Assembly: GCA_021795275.1 (NCBI GenBank) | Contig: JAJYPO010000009.1 | Span: 1 to 27,840 of the forward strand | Direction: 5' to 3' | From: Nitrospirota bacterium | GTDB lineage: Bacteria; Nitrospirota_A; Leptospirillia; Leptospirillales; Leptospirillaceae | Length of the DNA stretch: 27,840 nt | Part shown: piece by piece, positions 14,746-24,104 of the stretch | How positions within the stretch are numbered: position 1 is the first letter of the stretch | Layout of the letters: the number at the start of each line of letters is the position of its first letter | Position numbers and translations under genes: made by a program | The notes under the pieces: generated by a model | Told to the model about the DNA's origin: nothing | The model's database searches: none | The model's input: only the letters and a program-made list of their open reading frames with translations

Positions 14746-15589
14746 CGCCGCCTCCCTCTATGGAACGGAGAACCCGTCGGATCTGGAAGGCGATGTCGGG
14801 CCGGTGCGTCCGGAACAGCGCAGCTCCATGGAGCGTGCACCAGGCCATGACGGCAGCCGTCGGGATGTCTCTCCCCTCAGGCGGAGAGGGGTGGGCCGCA
14901 TCGTCCAGAAAGCGCTTCCTGGAGGGGGCAATCAGAAGGGGGCCGTTTCCGAGAAAGGCGTCCATATGTCGCAGAAGTGTGAAGTTGTGTTCGACCGTTT
15001 TTCCAAACCCCAGACCGGGGTCGAAAATCAGTCGGTCACTTCCAATTCCCGATCGTCCAAGGGTGGATACCCGTTCTGTAAAGAAATCCTGGACCTCAGC
15101 CATGACATCCTTGTAGAAGGGGGCGCGTTGCATCGTTTCGGTTGTTCCCTTCATGTGCATGACGACGGCCATGGCCTCCGGGTGTTCCTGCAGAATGTCG
15201 ATGAATCCTGGGTCTTTGAGGCCTCCCACATCGTTGATCAATGTGGCCCCGAATGGAATGGCTTCACGGAAAATCTCGGGGCGACGCGTATCGATTGAAA
15301 GAGGGACCGGTATCTGCGCCAGGGCTTCGATGGCGGGAAAGAGGCGGGATCGCTCCTCTTCCAGGGATATGGGACGCGATCCCGGCCGGGTGGATTCGGC
15401 TCCTATGTCGAGGATCTGGGCTCCCGAATCGATCAATCGGAGTGCATGATCCAGAAGGAAGCCATTCCCGGACAGAAGACCGTCTCCGGAAAAAGAATCG
15501 GGGGTCATGTTGATGACCCCCATGATGAGTGGGAGATCGCTCTCCCTTCTCGCGATTCTAAGAAGCTCCCGGAAGTCAGCCCGGGGCAT
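14738..15589 (-). CDS. folP: Dihydropteroate synthase
   Basis: FolP joins p-aminobenzoate to the pterin pyrophosphate in folate synthesis and is the target of sulfonamides. The product is 283 residues. The pterin loop [12 protein letters not shown], the G-A-E-S-T-R-P-G segment, the D-T-R-R loop, F-D-P-G-L-G-F-G-K and the S-R-K-R motif that holds the substrate are all in order. It reads S-G-D-G after the pterin loop where most members have D-G-G. The ATG at 15589 lies inside the end of ftsH (14-base overlap), and the stop overlaps the cdaA start, so the gene is embedded in a single transcript. Confidence 0.95.
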   Translation of the reverse strand: MPRADFRELLRIARRESDLPLIMGVINMTPDSFSGDGLLSGNGFLLDHALRLIDSGAQILDIGAESTRPGSRPISLEEERSRLFPAIEALAQIPVPLSIDTRRPEIFREAIPFGATLINDVGGLKDPGFIDILQEHPEAMAVVMHMKGTTETMQRAPFYKDVMAEVQDFFTERVSTLGRSGIGSDRLIFDPGLGFGKTVEHNFTLLRHMDAFLGNGPLLIAPSRKRFLDDAAHPSPPEGRDIPTAAVMAWCTLHGAALFRTHRPDIAFQIRRVLRSIEGGGGE

Positions 15590-17375
15590 TGGCCGCCTGG
15601 ATGAGGGCGTCGATCTGTGGGGAATCGAGCGTTTCCTTTTCCAGGAGTGCTTCTGCGATGCTGGTCAGCGCTTTCATGTGGGCCGAGATCAGGCTCTTGG
15701 CCTTGGCGTAGGCATCGAAAATGATGCCGCTCACTTCGCGGTCGATATCGATCGCTGTGGACTCGCTGTAGTCCCTTCGCTGGAACATTTCCCGCCCGAG
15801 AAATATCTCGTCGTTTTTCTGGGCGAAGGTGATAGGGCCAAGCTTGTCGCTCATCCCCCATTCGCAAACCATTTTTCTTGCCAGGTCGGTGGCCCGTTCA
15901 ATATCGTTTCCGGCCCCTGTCGTGATGGACTTGGTCACGAGCTCTTCCGCGACCCGGCCCCCCATGAGGATGGCGATGTTGTTCAACAGAAAGTCCTTGC
16001 CGTAAGTGTACCGGTCGTCCGTCGGAAGCTGTTGGGTCACGCCGAGCGCCCGGCCCCTTGGAATGATGGAGACCTTGTGGACGGGGTCTGTTCCCGGGAT
16101 GAGCTTCGCGACAAGGGTGTGTCCCGCTTCATGGAAGGCGGTCACGCGTTTCTCGTCCTCGGTGATGAGGATGGACTTGCGTTCGACCCCCATGAGAACT
16201 TTGTCTTTGGCATCTTCGAACTCGCTCATCTCCACGACTTTTTTGTCACGACGGGCCGCGAGAAGGGCCGCTTCGTTGACAAGGTTCGCGAGATCGGCTC
16301 CGGAGAAGCCGGGTGTCCCGCGGGCAACGGTCTCCAGATTGACGGAGGAGTCGAGGGGGATCTTTTTCGTGTGGACCTCGAGGATCTTGATCCGCCCCTT
16401 GAGATCTGGTTTCCCGACGATGATCTGGCGGTCGAAGCGGCCGGGGCGGAGAAGCGCCGGGTCAAGAACGTCCGGCCGGTTGGTCGCGGCGATCAGAATG
16501 ACCCCTTCATTGCTTTCGAAGCCGTCCATTTCGACGAGGAGCTGGTTCAGGGTCTGCTCGCGTTCGTCGTGCCCTCCTCCGAGGCCGGCGCCCCGATGGC
16601 GTCCGACGGCATCGATCTCGTCGATGAAAATGATGCAGGGGGCATTTTTCTTGCCCTGCTCGAAGAGGTCCCGGACCCGGGAGGCACCGACGCCGACGAA
16701 CATTTCAACGAAGTCGGAGCCGCTGATATGAAAGAAGGGGACATCCGCCTCTCCCGCAATCGCCTTGGCGAGCAGGGTCTTTCCGGTTCCGGGGGGGCCG
16801 ACGACGAGGACGCCTTTGGGAATATGCCCACCCAGCCGCTGGAACTTGGAGGGATCCTTGAGGAATTCGACAATCTCGAAGACTTCTTCCTTGGCCTCGT
16901 CCACGCCGGCGACATCCGCAAAGGTGATCTTCTTCTTGTCCTCGGTCATCATCTTGGCCCTGGATTTACCGAAGGACATGGCCTTGTTTCCACCTGTCTG
17001 CATCTGGCGCATGAAAAAGACCCAGAGAAGGACGAGGACAATGATCGGGCCCCAGGAGATGAGAAGACTCATGTACCATGGGCTCTCGCCCGGAGGAATG
17101 GCAATGATCCTGACATTGCGCTTCTGAAGCTCCTCGACGAGGTGGGGATCGTTGGCGGCATAGGTTTGGAAATGAGATCCATCCTTCATTACGCCATTGA
17201 TATGGTTCCGCTTGATCGTCACTTCGCTGATCTGGTTCATTTCAAGCTTTGAAATGAAATCCGAGTAGATCAGGTTCTGGGCGGTGGGTTGGCGGAACTG
17301 AAACATGTCGAAGACGAGAAAAACGACGATTCCGATGATCAACCAGAGGGCAAGGTTCTTGTAGAACGGCTTCAT
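15576..17375 (-). CDS. ftsH: ATP-dependent zinc metalloprotease FtsH
   Basis: FtsH is a membrane-anchored hexameric AAA+ protease that removes damaged membrane proteins and regulators. The product is 599 residues. Two helices (about 8-24 and 103-122) flank a small periplasmic domain. The AAA module follows: Walker A G-P-P-G-T-G-K-T at 193-200, Walker B I-I-F-I-D-E-I-D ending near 255, and the [22 protein letters not shown]. The zinc site H-E-A-G-H is at 415-419. The ATG at 17375 is preferred over a TTG one codon earlier; AAGGAGG lies 9 bases upstream. It opens the transcript that continues into folP, behind the promoter at 17410-17438, and follows hpt as in many bacteria (tilS-hpt-ftsH). Confidence 0.97.
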   Translation of the reverse strand: MKPFYKNLALWLIIGIVVFLVFDMFQFRQPTAQNLIYSDFISKLEMNQISEVTIKRNHINGVMKDGSHFQTYAANDPHLVEELQKRNVRIIAIPPGESPWYMSLLISWGPIIVLVLLWVFFMRQMQTGGNKAMSFGKSRAKMMTEDKKKITFADVAGVDEAKEEVFEIVEFLKDPSKFQRLGGHIPKGVLVVGPPGTGKTLLAKAIAGEADVPFFHISGSDFVEMFVGVGASRVRDLFEQGKKNAPCIIFIDEIDAVGRHRGAGLGGGHDEREQTLNQLLVEMDGFESNEGVILIAATNRPDVLDPALLRPGRFDRQIIVGKPDLKGRIKILEVHTKKIPLDSSVNLETVARGTPGFSGADLANLVNEAALLAARRDKKVVEMSEFEDAKDKVLMGVERKSILITEDEKRVTAFHEAGHTLVAKLIPGTDPVHKVSIIPRGRALGVTQQLPTDDRYTYGKDFLLNNIAILMGGRVAEELVTKSITTGAGNDIERATDLARKMVCEWGMSDKLGPITFAQKNDEIFLGREMFQRRDYSESTAIDIDREVSGIIFDAYAKAKSLISAHMKALTSIAEALLEKETLDSPQIDALIQAANAPG

Positions 17376-17409
17376 CAACAGATTCCTCCTTCAAGGGGTG
17401 CGATTTCTG

Positions 17410-17438
17410 ATTCTAGCATGGAGCCTACCCCTCTTCAA
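17410..17438 (-). promoter_or_regulatory. Predicted sigma-70 promoter of the ftsH-folP-cdaA-ybbR-glmM-comEC cluster
   Basis: On the minus strand TTGAAG (17438-17433) and TAGAAT (17415-17410) are separated by 17 bases, and TGC precedes the -10 box, making it an extended -10 element. Transcription would begin near 17403, about 28 bases before the ftsH ATG. Confidence 0.7.
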
Positions 17439-17489
17439 TCGGATTTTATGAAAAACCGGCAAGGAGAAAGGGTTCCCCGACCCCCTGAG

Positions 17490-18017
17490 TCAGGAGGTCT
17501 GTTCGAGGACGGCGATGAAGGGGAGTGTCCGGTACTTGTTTTTGTAATCAAGACCGTATCCGATGACAAAACGGTTCGGAATCGAAAAACCGGTATAGTC
17601 CGGGGAAAAGGAGACTTCCCTTCCGCCTGTTTTGTCGAGAAGGGCGCAAAAGCGAACGGTTTCTGGGTGATGCCGGGAAAGGACGTCCATGATGAGAGTG
17701 GCGGTTTTTCCGGAATCGATGATATCTTCGATAACAAGCACATCTGTTCCCTTCAGGTTCAGGGATGGCTCGGAAAGACGCCTGGTGGTCCCGGTTCCGT
17801 CCGCGGAGGGAGAAGAGGAGGTCATCATGAAGTCGATCTGCGCGGGAAGTCCGATCGATCGCGCGAGATCGGCGGTAAAGGCAAAGGCTCCCTTCAGGAT
17901 TCCAATCAGAACCAGGTTTTTTCCCTCGTAGTCACGGGTAATCCTGAGGCCGAGCTCCCGAATCCGGTGGACAATTTCTTCCTGGGTGATCAGGGGTTTT
18001 CCAAAAATTTTTTCCAC
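17490..18017 (-). CDS. hpt: Hypoxanthine phosphoribosyltransferase
   Basis: Hpt salvages hypoxanthine (and often guanine) to the nucleotide using PRPP. The product is 175 residues, the usual size. The N-terminal I-G-I-L-K-G-A-F loop (about 38-45) and the PRPP motif V-L-V-I-E-D-I-I-D-S-G-K-T (93-105) are clear, as is the C-terminal F-V-I-G-Y-G-L-D-Y segment. I chose the GTG at 18017, with GGGAG 8 bases upstream; the frame is open further but overlaps tilS in a shadow frame. It overlaps the tilS end by 28 bases. It ends the hem-ribF-tilS-hpt run, with only a weak 4-base-pair hairpin between it and the ftsH promoter. Confidence 0.94.
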   Translation of the reverse strand: MEKIFGKPLITQEEIVHRIRELGLRITRDYEGKNLVLIGILKGAFAFTADLARSIGLPAQIDFMMTSSSPSADGTGTTRRLSEPSLNLKGTDVLVIEDIIDSGKTATLIMDVLSRHHPETVRFCALLDKTGGREVSFSPDYTGFSIPNRFVIGYGLDYKNKYRTLPFIAVLEQTS

Positions 18018-19486
18018 TCGGACCGCTCCCGCGACTGATAGGTTATTGTGACCCCGGTCCCTGACCCGGTTTCCGGCAACAGGCCTGTTCTGTCGAGGAT
18101 TCCCGGGATCCAGAGAGCCAGCGAATCCCGGCAAAGGACCGGGAGTAGGGACTTCCCGAAGGTGGCCATCGGACGATCCTTCCAGAAGGAAGAAACGGCG
18201 GGAGGAGAAATGGCATCTTCGCCTGAAAAGACCCGCTGGCCCGGTTCCCAATAACGGAGAAAGAGTCTGGGTGAGTCTTTCTCCGTACCGGCGGGAACCC
18301 AAACGGAAGTCCTCCGTCCAGGAAATGGCCGGCGCTGTTCTGTTTCTCCCCCGACCGGCTCCCGTTCCAGCATGAGAACCCCTCCTCGAGGCAGCGGAAT
18401 CCTCAGGGGCGCCGAACAATCCGGAAGGATGGATGGGCTCAAATCGTATCGCCATGTTTTTGTTTCAGGGTATTGGTATACCAGATCCACTCTTCCGAAC
18501 ACAATACTCAGAGCCCATTCCTTTCCGAGCGGAAAGTTCCGGAGATGCTTCTCCGGGTCGGCCCGTTCGAGCGACCGGAGCAGATTCCGCTCATAGGGGA
18601 TCGGCAACCCTTGAAGACGCTGGCGATTGAGGAGCGACCGTAGAAAAAGTCCCTGGGTGGAAGGGCGCATGGACCGGTACAGAAAAAGGGAAAATCGGAT
18701 TCGGCCGGGATATTCGTTCTCGCAGAGAAGAGAAGGGAAAAGGTCGGGCGGAGAGGTTTCCCGTTCCATGAGTGTGGCCAGATGAGCCAGGTGGCGTGTG
18801 CCGTTCGGGGGAAAGAATCGGTCGATCTCTCCCCGGAGGTTCAGGCGGATTCGGTTTCTCAAGTGTGCAGGATCTGTGTTTGCGGGATCCTCTTTGTAGG
18901 GCAGTCCGGAGATGTCCAGGGCCCTGCGTATTTCCTGTCGATCGAAGTCAAGGAGCGGACGAAAGATTCTCCCGCTGCTTACCGGGGCGATTCCGATCAG
19001 GGATCGGGGACCGCCCCCCCTGAAGAGATTGGCGAGGATGGTTTCGATACGGTCGTCCAGTTGGTGTCCGAGAAAGAGAGCCGAACGAGGATGGCTGTGG
19101 AGAAACTCTTCGAAAAAAACATGCCGCTCCTGCCGAAGCATCGTTTCGGAGATGCCGGGGCGGGAGCGGTCGGATGAGGGGGATTCTCCGGAATGGAACC
19201 GGGCTCCTATCCTTTCGGACAGTTCTTTCACGAAAGAGAGGTCCTCCTCGTTCTTTTTCTTGTCCGTGTGGTGGTTGAAATGGAGGAAAAAGAGTGTGGT
19301 TGATGGGGGAGTGAGCCGTTTCAGCAGGTGACAAAGGAAGACCGAGTCTCCTCCCCCGGAAACGGCCACGGCCCATTCCCTGAAGAGCGGGGGGGAGTCG
19401 TTTGTGGTCAGAAGATCGTGACGGAGGAGAAAATCCCGGATCCTTGTCTCAAAGAGGGCGAGGGGATCCGGTGAAGGGGTGGTCAT
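17990..19486 (-). CDS. tilS: tRNA(Ile)-lysidine synthase
   Basis: TilS adds lysine to the wobble cytidine of the CAU-anticodon isoleucine tRNA so that it reads AUA. The product is 498 residues. The ATP-binding PP-loop A-V-S-G-G-G-D-S lies at 41-48 (the motif is S-G-G-x-D-S), followed by F-L-H-F-N-H and the G-H-Q-L-D-D-R-I-E-T segment (typical H-x-x-x-D). R-N-R-I-R follows, with a long less-conserved C-terminal part. The ATG at 19486 has GGGAG 7 bases upstream. The frame is open for 75 codons more, but those lie inside ribF and have no TilS character. It overlaps the ribF end by 38 bases and the hpt start by 28. Confidence 0.94.
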   Translation of the reverse strand: MTTPSPDPLALFETRIRDFLLRHDLLTTNDSPPLFREWAVAVSGGGDSVFLCHLLKRLTPPSTTLFFLHFNHHTDKKKNEEDLSFVKELSERIGARFHSGESPSSDRSRPGISETMLRQERHVFFEEFLHSHPRSALFLGHQLDDRIETILANLFRGGGPRSLIGIAPVSSGRIFRPLLDFDRQEIRRALDISGLPYKEDPANTDPAHLRNRIRLNLRGEIDRFFPPNGTRHLAHLATLMERETSPPDLFPSLLCENEYPGRIRFSLFLYRSMRPSTQGLFLRSLLNRQRLQGLPIPYERNLLRSLERADPEKHLRNFPLGKEWALSIVFGRVDLVYQYPETKTWRYDLSPSILPDCSAPLRIPLPRGGVLMLEREPVGGETEQRRPFPGRRTSVWVPAGTEKDSPRLFLRYWEPGQRVFSGEDAISPPAVSSFWKDRPMATFGKSLLPVLCRDSLALWIPGILDRTGLLPETGSGTGVTITYQSRERSEWKKFLENP

Positions 19487-20414
19487 GGAGAATCTCCCTC
19501 GCTTCTGCGACATCCGCGGCGATCTGGAGCTTGAGAGCCTCGACGCTGGGGAAGGATCGCTCTCCCCGGATCCTGTGATAAAAGAGCACTGTATGCCATT
19601 CGCCGTAACAGGTCTTGTCGAAATCGAAAAGGTGGGTTTCGACAACGGGACGGTGGGTTCCGAAGGTGGGCTTTGTCCCGATATAGGTCGCTCCGTCGTA
19701 GTATCCTTCACAAATCCGGGTCCGTGTGGCGTAAACCCCCGGAGGAGGAAGCAGGCGGTGATCGGGCGGAATCAGATTCAGTGTGGGGAATCCGAGATGC
19801 CGGCCCCTTCGTTCCCCTTCCGCAACGGGACCCGACACCTCGAGCGGGCGGGTCAGCAGCCGGTTGGCTTCTGCGATCTCTCCGTGGTCGACAGCCTTCC
19901 GGATCCTGGAGCTCGAGACTCTCCCGCCATGGTCCGCATGGGAGGAAAGGGCCGAGACGGCCACTCCGAGAGGAGACAGAATCCGGGAAAGATCGTCGAT
20001 CGAGCCCGTACGGCCGTGGCCAAACCGGAATCCTTCTCCGACGATGAGCGAAACGGGGTGAAAAAGGTCCCATAGGACGGAGAGGGCGAACTCTTCGGGG
20101 GAGAGCATCTGGATGGTCCTGTCGAAGGTCAGGACGACAAGAATGTCCAGTCCGAGCTCCGACAGGATCTTTTCTTTTTGTTCCTGGGACATGATCATGC
20201 GAAACGGGGAGTCCGGAGAGAGGAAAAAAAGGGGATGGGGATCGAAGGTCAATAACAGGGAGGGTACGTTCTTTTCCCGTGCCATTTTCATCAGGCGATT
20301 CAGCAAAAACTGGTGCCCCGCATGGATTCCGTCAAAGTTTCCGATGGTCATGGCGTGGGGGCCCGGAGGAAGGAGCTCCCGGAGGGATCCCAGGGTTCCT
20401 CTGAAGGTTTTCAT
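19449..20414 (-). CDS. ribF: Bifunctional riboflavin kinase / FAD synthetase
   Basis: RibF phosphorylates riboflavin to FMN and then adenylates it to FAD. The product is 321 residues, the usual size. The N-terminal adenylyltransferase domain shows T-I-G-N-F-D-G-I-H-A-G-H (23-34) and the V-G-E-G-F-R-F-G segment (about 131-138). The C-terminal riboflavin kinase domain (about 185-310) has G-R-H-L-G-F-P-T-L-N and the family's ETHLFDFD. Its ATG overlaps the hemB stop by 4 bases (ATGA). Placing flavin synthesis beside heme synthesis suits an organism rich in redox enzymes, though that is inference. Confidence 0.96.
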   Translation of the reverse strand: MKTFRGTLGSLRELLPPGPHAMTIGNFDGIHAGHQFLLNRLMKMAREKNVPSLLLTFDPHPLFFLSPDSPFRMIMSQEQKEKILSELGLDILVVLTFDRTIQMLSPEEFALSVLWDLFHPVSLIVGEGFRFGHGRTGSIDDLSRILSPLGVAVSALSSHADHGGRVSSSRIRKAVDHGEIAEANRLLTRPLEVSGPVAEGERRGRHLGFPTLNLIPPDHRLLPPPGVYATRTRICEGYYDGATYIGTKPTFGTHRPVVETHLFDFDKTCYGEWHTVLFYHRIRGERSFPSVEALKLQIAADVAEAREILHDHPFTGSPRPL

Positions 20415-21391
20415 GGTCTGGATTGGAGGAGTCTTGCAGCCGAGACTGCAAAATAGGTGACGATCATCTGCGCCCCCGCCCGGCGGATGGCTGTGAGAGA
20501 TTCGATCATTACCCGATCCTGGTCGATCCAGCCATTCTGACCCGCCGCGCAGATCATGGCATACTCCCCGCTCACCTGATAGGCGGCGACCGGCAGGTCC
20601 GAAGAGTCTGCCACTTTGGCAATAATGTCAAGGTAGGCCAGGGCTGGTTTGACCATCAGGATGTCGGCCCCTTCCTCCGCATCGAGACGGGCTTCCCTGA
20701 GGGCATCCTTGGTTCCCCGGTAGTCCATCTGGTAGGAGGCCCGGTCTCCAAACTGGGGACCCGACATCATGGCATCCCGGAAGGGACCGTAAAGTCCGGA
20801 GGCGTATTTCACGGCGTAGGACAGGATGAGTGTGTCGGTAAAGGATTGCTGGTCTAGCCTTTTTCGAATGGCGAGAACCCGCCCGTCCATCATGTCGGAG
20901 GGCGCGACGACATCGGCTCCGGCCTGAGCATGGAGGAGAGCCATCCCCGACAGGATGTCAAGGGTCGGATCGTTCTCGATCTTTTCCCCGCAGACAAGAC
21001 CGCAATGGCCATGGGTCGTATATTCGTCGATACAGATATCCGTCATTATGACAAACCCGGGATAGGTTGCGCGAATGAGTCCGATCGCCTGTGGCACCGG
21101 TCCATCCGGATTCAAGGCCTCTGTTCCGGTCTCATCTTTATTGTCGGGAATTCCAAAAAGAAGGACGGAGCGGATTCCCGCTTCCCAGGCTTCCTTAAGC
21201 ACTTCGGGAAGTCTGTCCAGGGAGTGGCGGAATACCCCCGGCATCGAGGAAATCGGCTCCTTCCGATTCTGTCCGACGGTCACGAAAAGGGGATAAATCA
21301 GGTGGTCCGGGGAGAGATCCACTTCTCGGACTAGATTTCTGATGGTGGCCGAGTTCCTAAGCCGGCGGGGACGTTCGTAGGGATGGCTCAC
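20411..21391 (-). CDS. hemB: Delta-aminolevulinic acid dehydratase (porphobilinogen synthase)
   Basis: HemB condenses two 5-aminolevulinate molecules to porphobilinogen. The product is 326 residues. The Schiff-base lysines are Lys195 (S-Y-A-V-K-Y-A-S) and Lys248 (L-M-V-K-P). The metal site reads C120-I-D122-E-Y-T-T-H-G-H-C130. In the all-cysteine zinc form positions 120, 122 and 130 are Cys, while in the magnesium form they are acidic or other residues. Here the middle one is Asp, an intermediate pattern, so metal preference is uncertain. The gene follows the cobA-hemD fusion by 22 bases and shares ATGA with ribF, so it is part of the hem transcript. Confidence 0.96.
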   Translation of the reverse strand: MSHPYERPRRLRNSATIRNLVREVDLSPDHLIYPLFVTVGQNRKEPISSMPGVFRHSLDRLPEVLKEAWEAGIRSVLLFGIPDNKDETGTEALNPDGPVPQAIGLIRATYPGFVIMTDICIDEYTTHGHCGLVCGEKIENDPTLDILSGMALLHAQAGADVVAPSDMMDGRVLAIRKRLDQQSFTDTLILSYAVKYASGLYGPFRDAMMSGPQFGDRASYQMDYRGTKDALREARLDAEEGADILMVKPALAYLDIIAKVADSSDLPVAAYQVSGEYAMICAAGQNGWIDQDRVMIESLTAIRRAGAQMIVTYFAVSAARLLQSRP

Positions 21392-21413
21392 GTGAGTGCG
21401 CGCTCCTCGGAAT

Positions 21414-23033
21414 TTAAGTGGTTTTGCCCGTGGGAGGATGGCTCTCCTCGGGTGCTCCGTGCAATCCAGAATTATTCCCTAACGGGAGGAGGAAATCCAG
21501 GGTGGCCTCGATGATCCCTTTTGCCGTCGGGGCGCTGGACTGGATGGCTCGCTGGACGTTCCCTTCCCGCAGGGCGGTTGCGGATGTCGGGCCGATGGCA
21601 AGAGCGGGGATGGCCAGAATTTTTGACCGATGGTTTGGAAACAGCTCCTGAAGTCCGTAAAAGGCCGAAGGGCTGTAATAGATGGCAAGATCGACGGCCC
21701 CCTCTTCCAGAAGGGATTCCAGCCGTTCCCGTTTGTATTCGGGAAGAGACGGAAGGAGATTTTCATAGACCCCGATCGATTCCACGGAGTATCCGAGTTT
21801 CCGGATCCCTTCCGGGATCATCCCGGATCCCCGGTCTCCCCGGACAAGAAGCACCCTTTCGGTGTGAGGTCCCGGAAAGGAGGCGAAAGCGTCGATGACC
21901 CCTTGGCCATGGGACTGGTCCGGAATGGCGTCCGGAAAGAGACCGAATAATCCAAGGGCCTCTGTGGTGGCCGGTCCCATCGAAAAGATCCGGAGTCCCG
22001 AGAGGGATCGAATGTCCATTCCTTTTTCGAAAAGTTTCCGGAAAAAATGACGTACCCCGTTTGGGCTCAGGAAAACGAGCCAGGAAAAGTGGTGGAGGCC
22101 CGAGAAGGCCGCGTCGGAGTTGCCGGTCGACTCCGGGACCACCGAGATGGTCGGGCAGGAGATGACCGTTGCTCCCAATGATTCCAGCATGGTGGTCAGT
22201 TCGGCTGCGCTCCCCCGTTCCCGGGTCAGGAGGATTCGCTTCCCGAAAAGGGGAAGGAGGTGGATCCAGTCTATTTCGGACCGGAGAGATACCACTCCGC
22301 CGATCAGAAGGGTCACCGGCGGTGTCAGGGGGGTTCGGTCGAGAAAACTTGAGAGGTCTCCCAGGTTTGTTTCGAAAGACTCCTGGTCCGGAGTCGTTCC
22401 CCATCTGGCCAAAAGGACAGGAGTCCTTGAAGAAAGGCCTGCCTGAAGAAGCCTGTTCGAAAGCTCCTTCATGTACATGACACCCATCAGGACCACGATC
22501 GTCTGATTGGGTCTGGTCAGGGCCAGGAGATCCTCCTCGTTCCATGCTGAAGGGTTGTCATGGGCGGTCAGGATGATGAGCCTCGAATTGTGATCTCTGT
22601 GGGTGACCGGCACTCCGGAATAGGCTGGAACGGCAATAGTGGAGGAAATACCGGGAACGACGGAAAAGGGGATCCCGGCTTTTTTGAGTGCCTGAGCTTC
22701 CTCCCCCCCCCGTCCGAAGACGAAAGGGTCCCCTCCCTTGAGACGTACCACCGTTTTCCCCTTGCGGGCGTGATCGATCATGGCTGCCTCGATTTCCCCC
22801 TGGGACATGCGCGGGTGATTTCTGACTTTTCCTACGTCGATCCTCAATGCGTGCGGGGGGGCGAGATCAAGAAGGTCGAGGGAAACAAGGTGGTCGTAAA
22901 GGACCACATCCGCAGTTCCGAGAAGATGGGCTCCTTTTCTTGAGATCAGACCTGGATCTCCCGGGCCTGCTCCGACCAGATGAACTCGGGGGAGCCTCTT
23001 GCCAAATTGTTCATTCAGTGTGTCGCGGGGCAC
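21414..23033 (-). CDS. cobA-hemD: Fused uroporphyrinogen-III C-methyltransferase and uroporphyrinogen-III synthase
   Basis: A 539-residue fusion. The N-terminal SUMT half (about 15-255) shows H-L-V-G-A-G-P-G-D-P-G-L, V-V-R-L-K-G-G-D-P-F-V-F-G-R-G-G-E-E and V-P-G-I-S-S. It methylates uroporphyrinogen III to precorrin-2 for siroheme or cobalamin. The C-terminal HemD half (about 275-510, G-K-R-I-L-L-T-R-E-R, then F-L-S-P-N-G-V and S-P-S-A) closes and flips the tetrapyrrole ring to uroporphyrinogen III. The GTG at 23033 is chosen because GAGGAG lies 9 bases upstream and SUMT homology starts soon after. An ATG at 23102 would add 23 residues without homology and without a ribosome site. hemC is upstream and hemB downstream on the same strand. 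Confidence 0.93.
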   Translation of the reverse strand: MPRDTLNEQFGKRLPRVHLVGAGPGDPGLISRKGAHLLGTADVVLYDHLVSLDLLDLAPPHALRIDVGKVRNHPRMSQGEIEAAMIDHARKGKTVVRLKGGDPFVFGRGGEEAQALKKAGIPFSVVPGISSTIAVPAYSGVPVTHRDHNSRLIILTAHDNPSAWNEEDLLALTRPNQTIVVLMGVMYMKELSNRLLQAGLSSRTPVLLARWGTTPDQESFETNLGDLSSFLDRTPLTPPVTLLIGGVVSLRSEIDWIHLLPLFGKRILLTRERGSAAELTTMLESLGATVISCPTISVVPESTGNSDAAFSGLHHFSWLVFLSPNGVRHFFRKLFEKGMDIRSLSGLRIFSMGPATTEALGLFGLFPDAIPDQSHGQGVIDAFASFPGPHTERVLLVRGDRGSGMIPEGIRKLGYSVESIGVYENLLPSLPEYKRERLESLLEEGAVDLAIYYSPSAFYGLQELFPNHRSKILAIPALAIGPTSATALREGNVQRAIQSSAPTAKGIIEATLDFLLPLGNNSGLHGAPEESHPPTGKTT

Positions 23034-23156
23034 CGTGTTGAACTCCTCGCAATTCCAGGCCATGGAACCTGGAAAGTCGTTTAAGTTTACTGATTTTTCC
23101 ATTATGAGGGAGGACTTTCAGGTCTTCAAGAGAGAGATGGTGTCAACAGGGGAACC

Positions 23157-24104
23157 TCAGTGCGGTATCACGGCATCCAGCAGGGCTTTGCCTCCGCGGT
23201 CAAGAAGCCTCTTGCCCGCTTCCCGCCCCAGGTCTTCTGCTCGATTGGCCTCGCCAGTGATGGATTCTTCGAGAAGGGTTGTACCATCAGGGTCGAGAAC
23301 CCTGGCGACGATTTCCAGTCGACCATCCGGAAGAAGGCGGCCATGTGCCGCCAGCGGGAGCTGGCAGCCTCCGTTCAAGGCCGACAGGACCCCTCTTTCC
23401 CCCTGAACGCAGAGAGTCGTCTCCCGATCCGAGATTCTGGCGAGAAGGGTTCCGATCCTTCGGTCGTTCTCCCGATACTCGAGTCCCAGTGCCCCCTGAC
23501 CCACGGCCGGAAGGGAAAGTCCGGGTGGCAGGAGCTGCCGGATCCTGTCGGAGTGCCCCAGTCTTATCAATCCCGCGGCTGCGAGAATGACGGCATCGAC
23601 CTGTCCTTCATCAAGCTTTCTCAGGCGTGTGCCGACATTTCCCCGGAGGGACACGAACTCCAGGTCCGAGCGGAAGTGGCGAAGCTGGGCGATGCGGCGC
23701 AGGGACGAGGTCCCGACGCGGGCTCCCGGAGGGAGGGATTCCAGGGAGGGATGTTGGACGGACACGAAGGCGTCACGGGGATCCTCCCTGGAGAGAATGG
23801 CTCCGAGAACCAGTCCCTCGGGAAGAAAGGCGGGGACATCCTTCATGCTGTGAACGGCCAGATCAATGGAACCTTCAAGAAGGGCGTCCTCGATCTCCTT
23901 TACGAATAGCCCCTTTCCTCCGACTTGAGAAAGCGGGACCGAAAGGATCATGTCTCCTGTCGTCTTTATGATCTTGAGTTCGGCCTCAAGCCCGGAGATT
24001 TTTTCAATCTGCTTGGCCACATGGCGCGCCTGCCAGAGGGCCAGTTCGGAGCCCCGGGTGCCGATGCGAACGGGAGATTGTGGCGATTCGGGTTCTTTTA
24101 GCAA
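23157..24104 (-). CDS. hemC: Porphobilinogen deaminase (hydroxymethylbilane synthase)
   Basis: HemC links four porphobilinogen units into hydroxymethylbilane using a bound dipyrromethane cofactor. The product is 315 residues. It opens with V-R-I-G-T-R-G-S-E-L-A-L-W-Q, then has H-S-M-K-D-V-P (85-91), T-S-S-L-R-R (132-137), and the cofactor cysteine Cys247 in L-N-G-G-C-Q-L-P. The start is a TTG at 24104, 7 bases inside the end of hemA, with only a weak ribosome site; coupled translation from hemA is likely. No later ATG keeps the N-terminal motif, so the TTG is reasonable. Confidence 0.95.
   Translation of the reverse strand: MLKEPESPQSPVRIGTRGSELALWQARHVAKQIEKISGLEAELKIIKTTGDMILSVPLSQVGGKGLFVKEIEDALLEGSIDLAVHSMKDVPAFLPEGLVLGAILSREDPRDAFVSVQHPSLESLPPGARVGTSSLRRIAQLRHFRSDLEFVSLRGNVGTRLRKLDEGQVDAVILAAAGLIRLGHSDRIRQLLPPGLSLPAVGQGALGLEYRENDRRIGTLLARISDRETTLCVQGERGVLSALNGGCQLPLAAHGRLLPDGRLEIVARVLDPDGTTLLEESITGEANRAEDLGREAGKRLLDRGGKALLDAVIPH

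Noticed and set aside
15507..17252. 581-codon plus-strand open frame opposite ftsH and folP
   Set aside because: Shadow of ftsH, whose AAA and zinc motifs are unmistakable. The antisense translation has no family features.
17470..17483. Hairpin after hpt as a terminator
   Set aside because: Only a 4-base-pair stem with a 6-base loop and an interrupted T tract.
23034..23102. Longer CobA-HemD start at ATG 23102
   Set aside because: No ribosome site and no homologous residues, whereas GTG 23033 has GAGGAG at a good distance. Not excluded.
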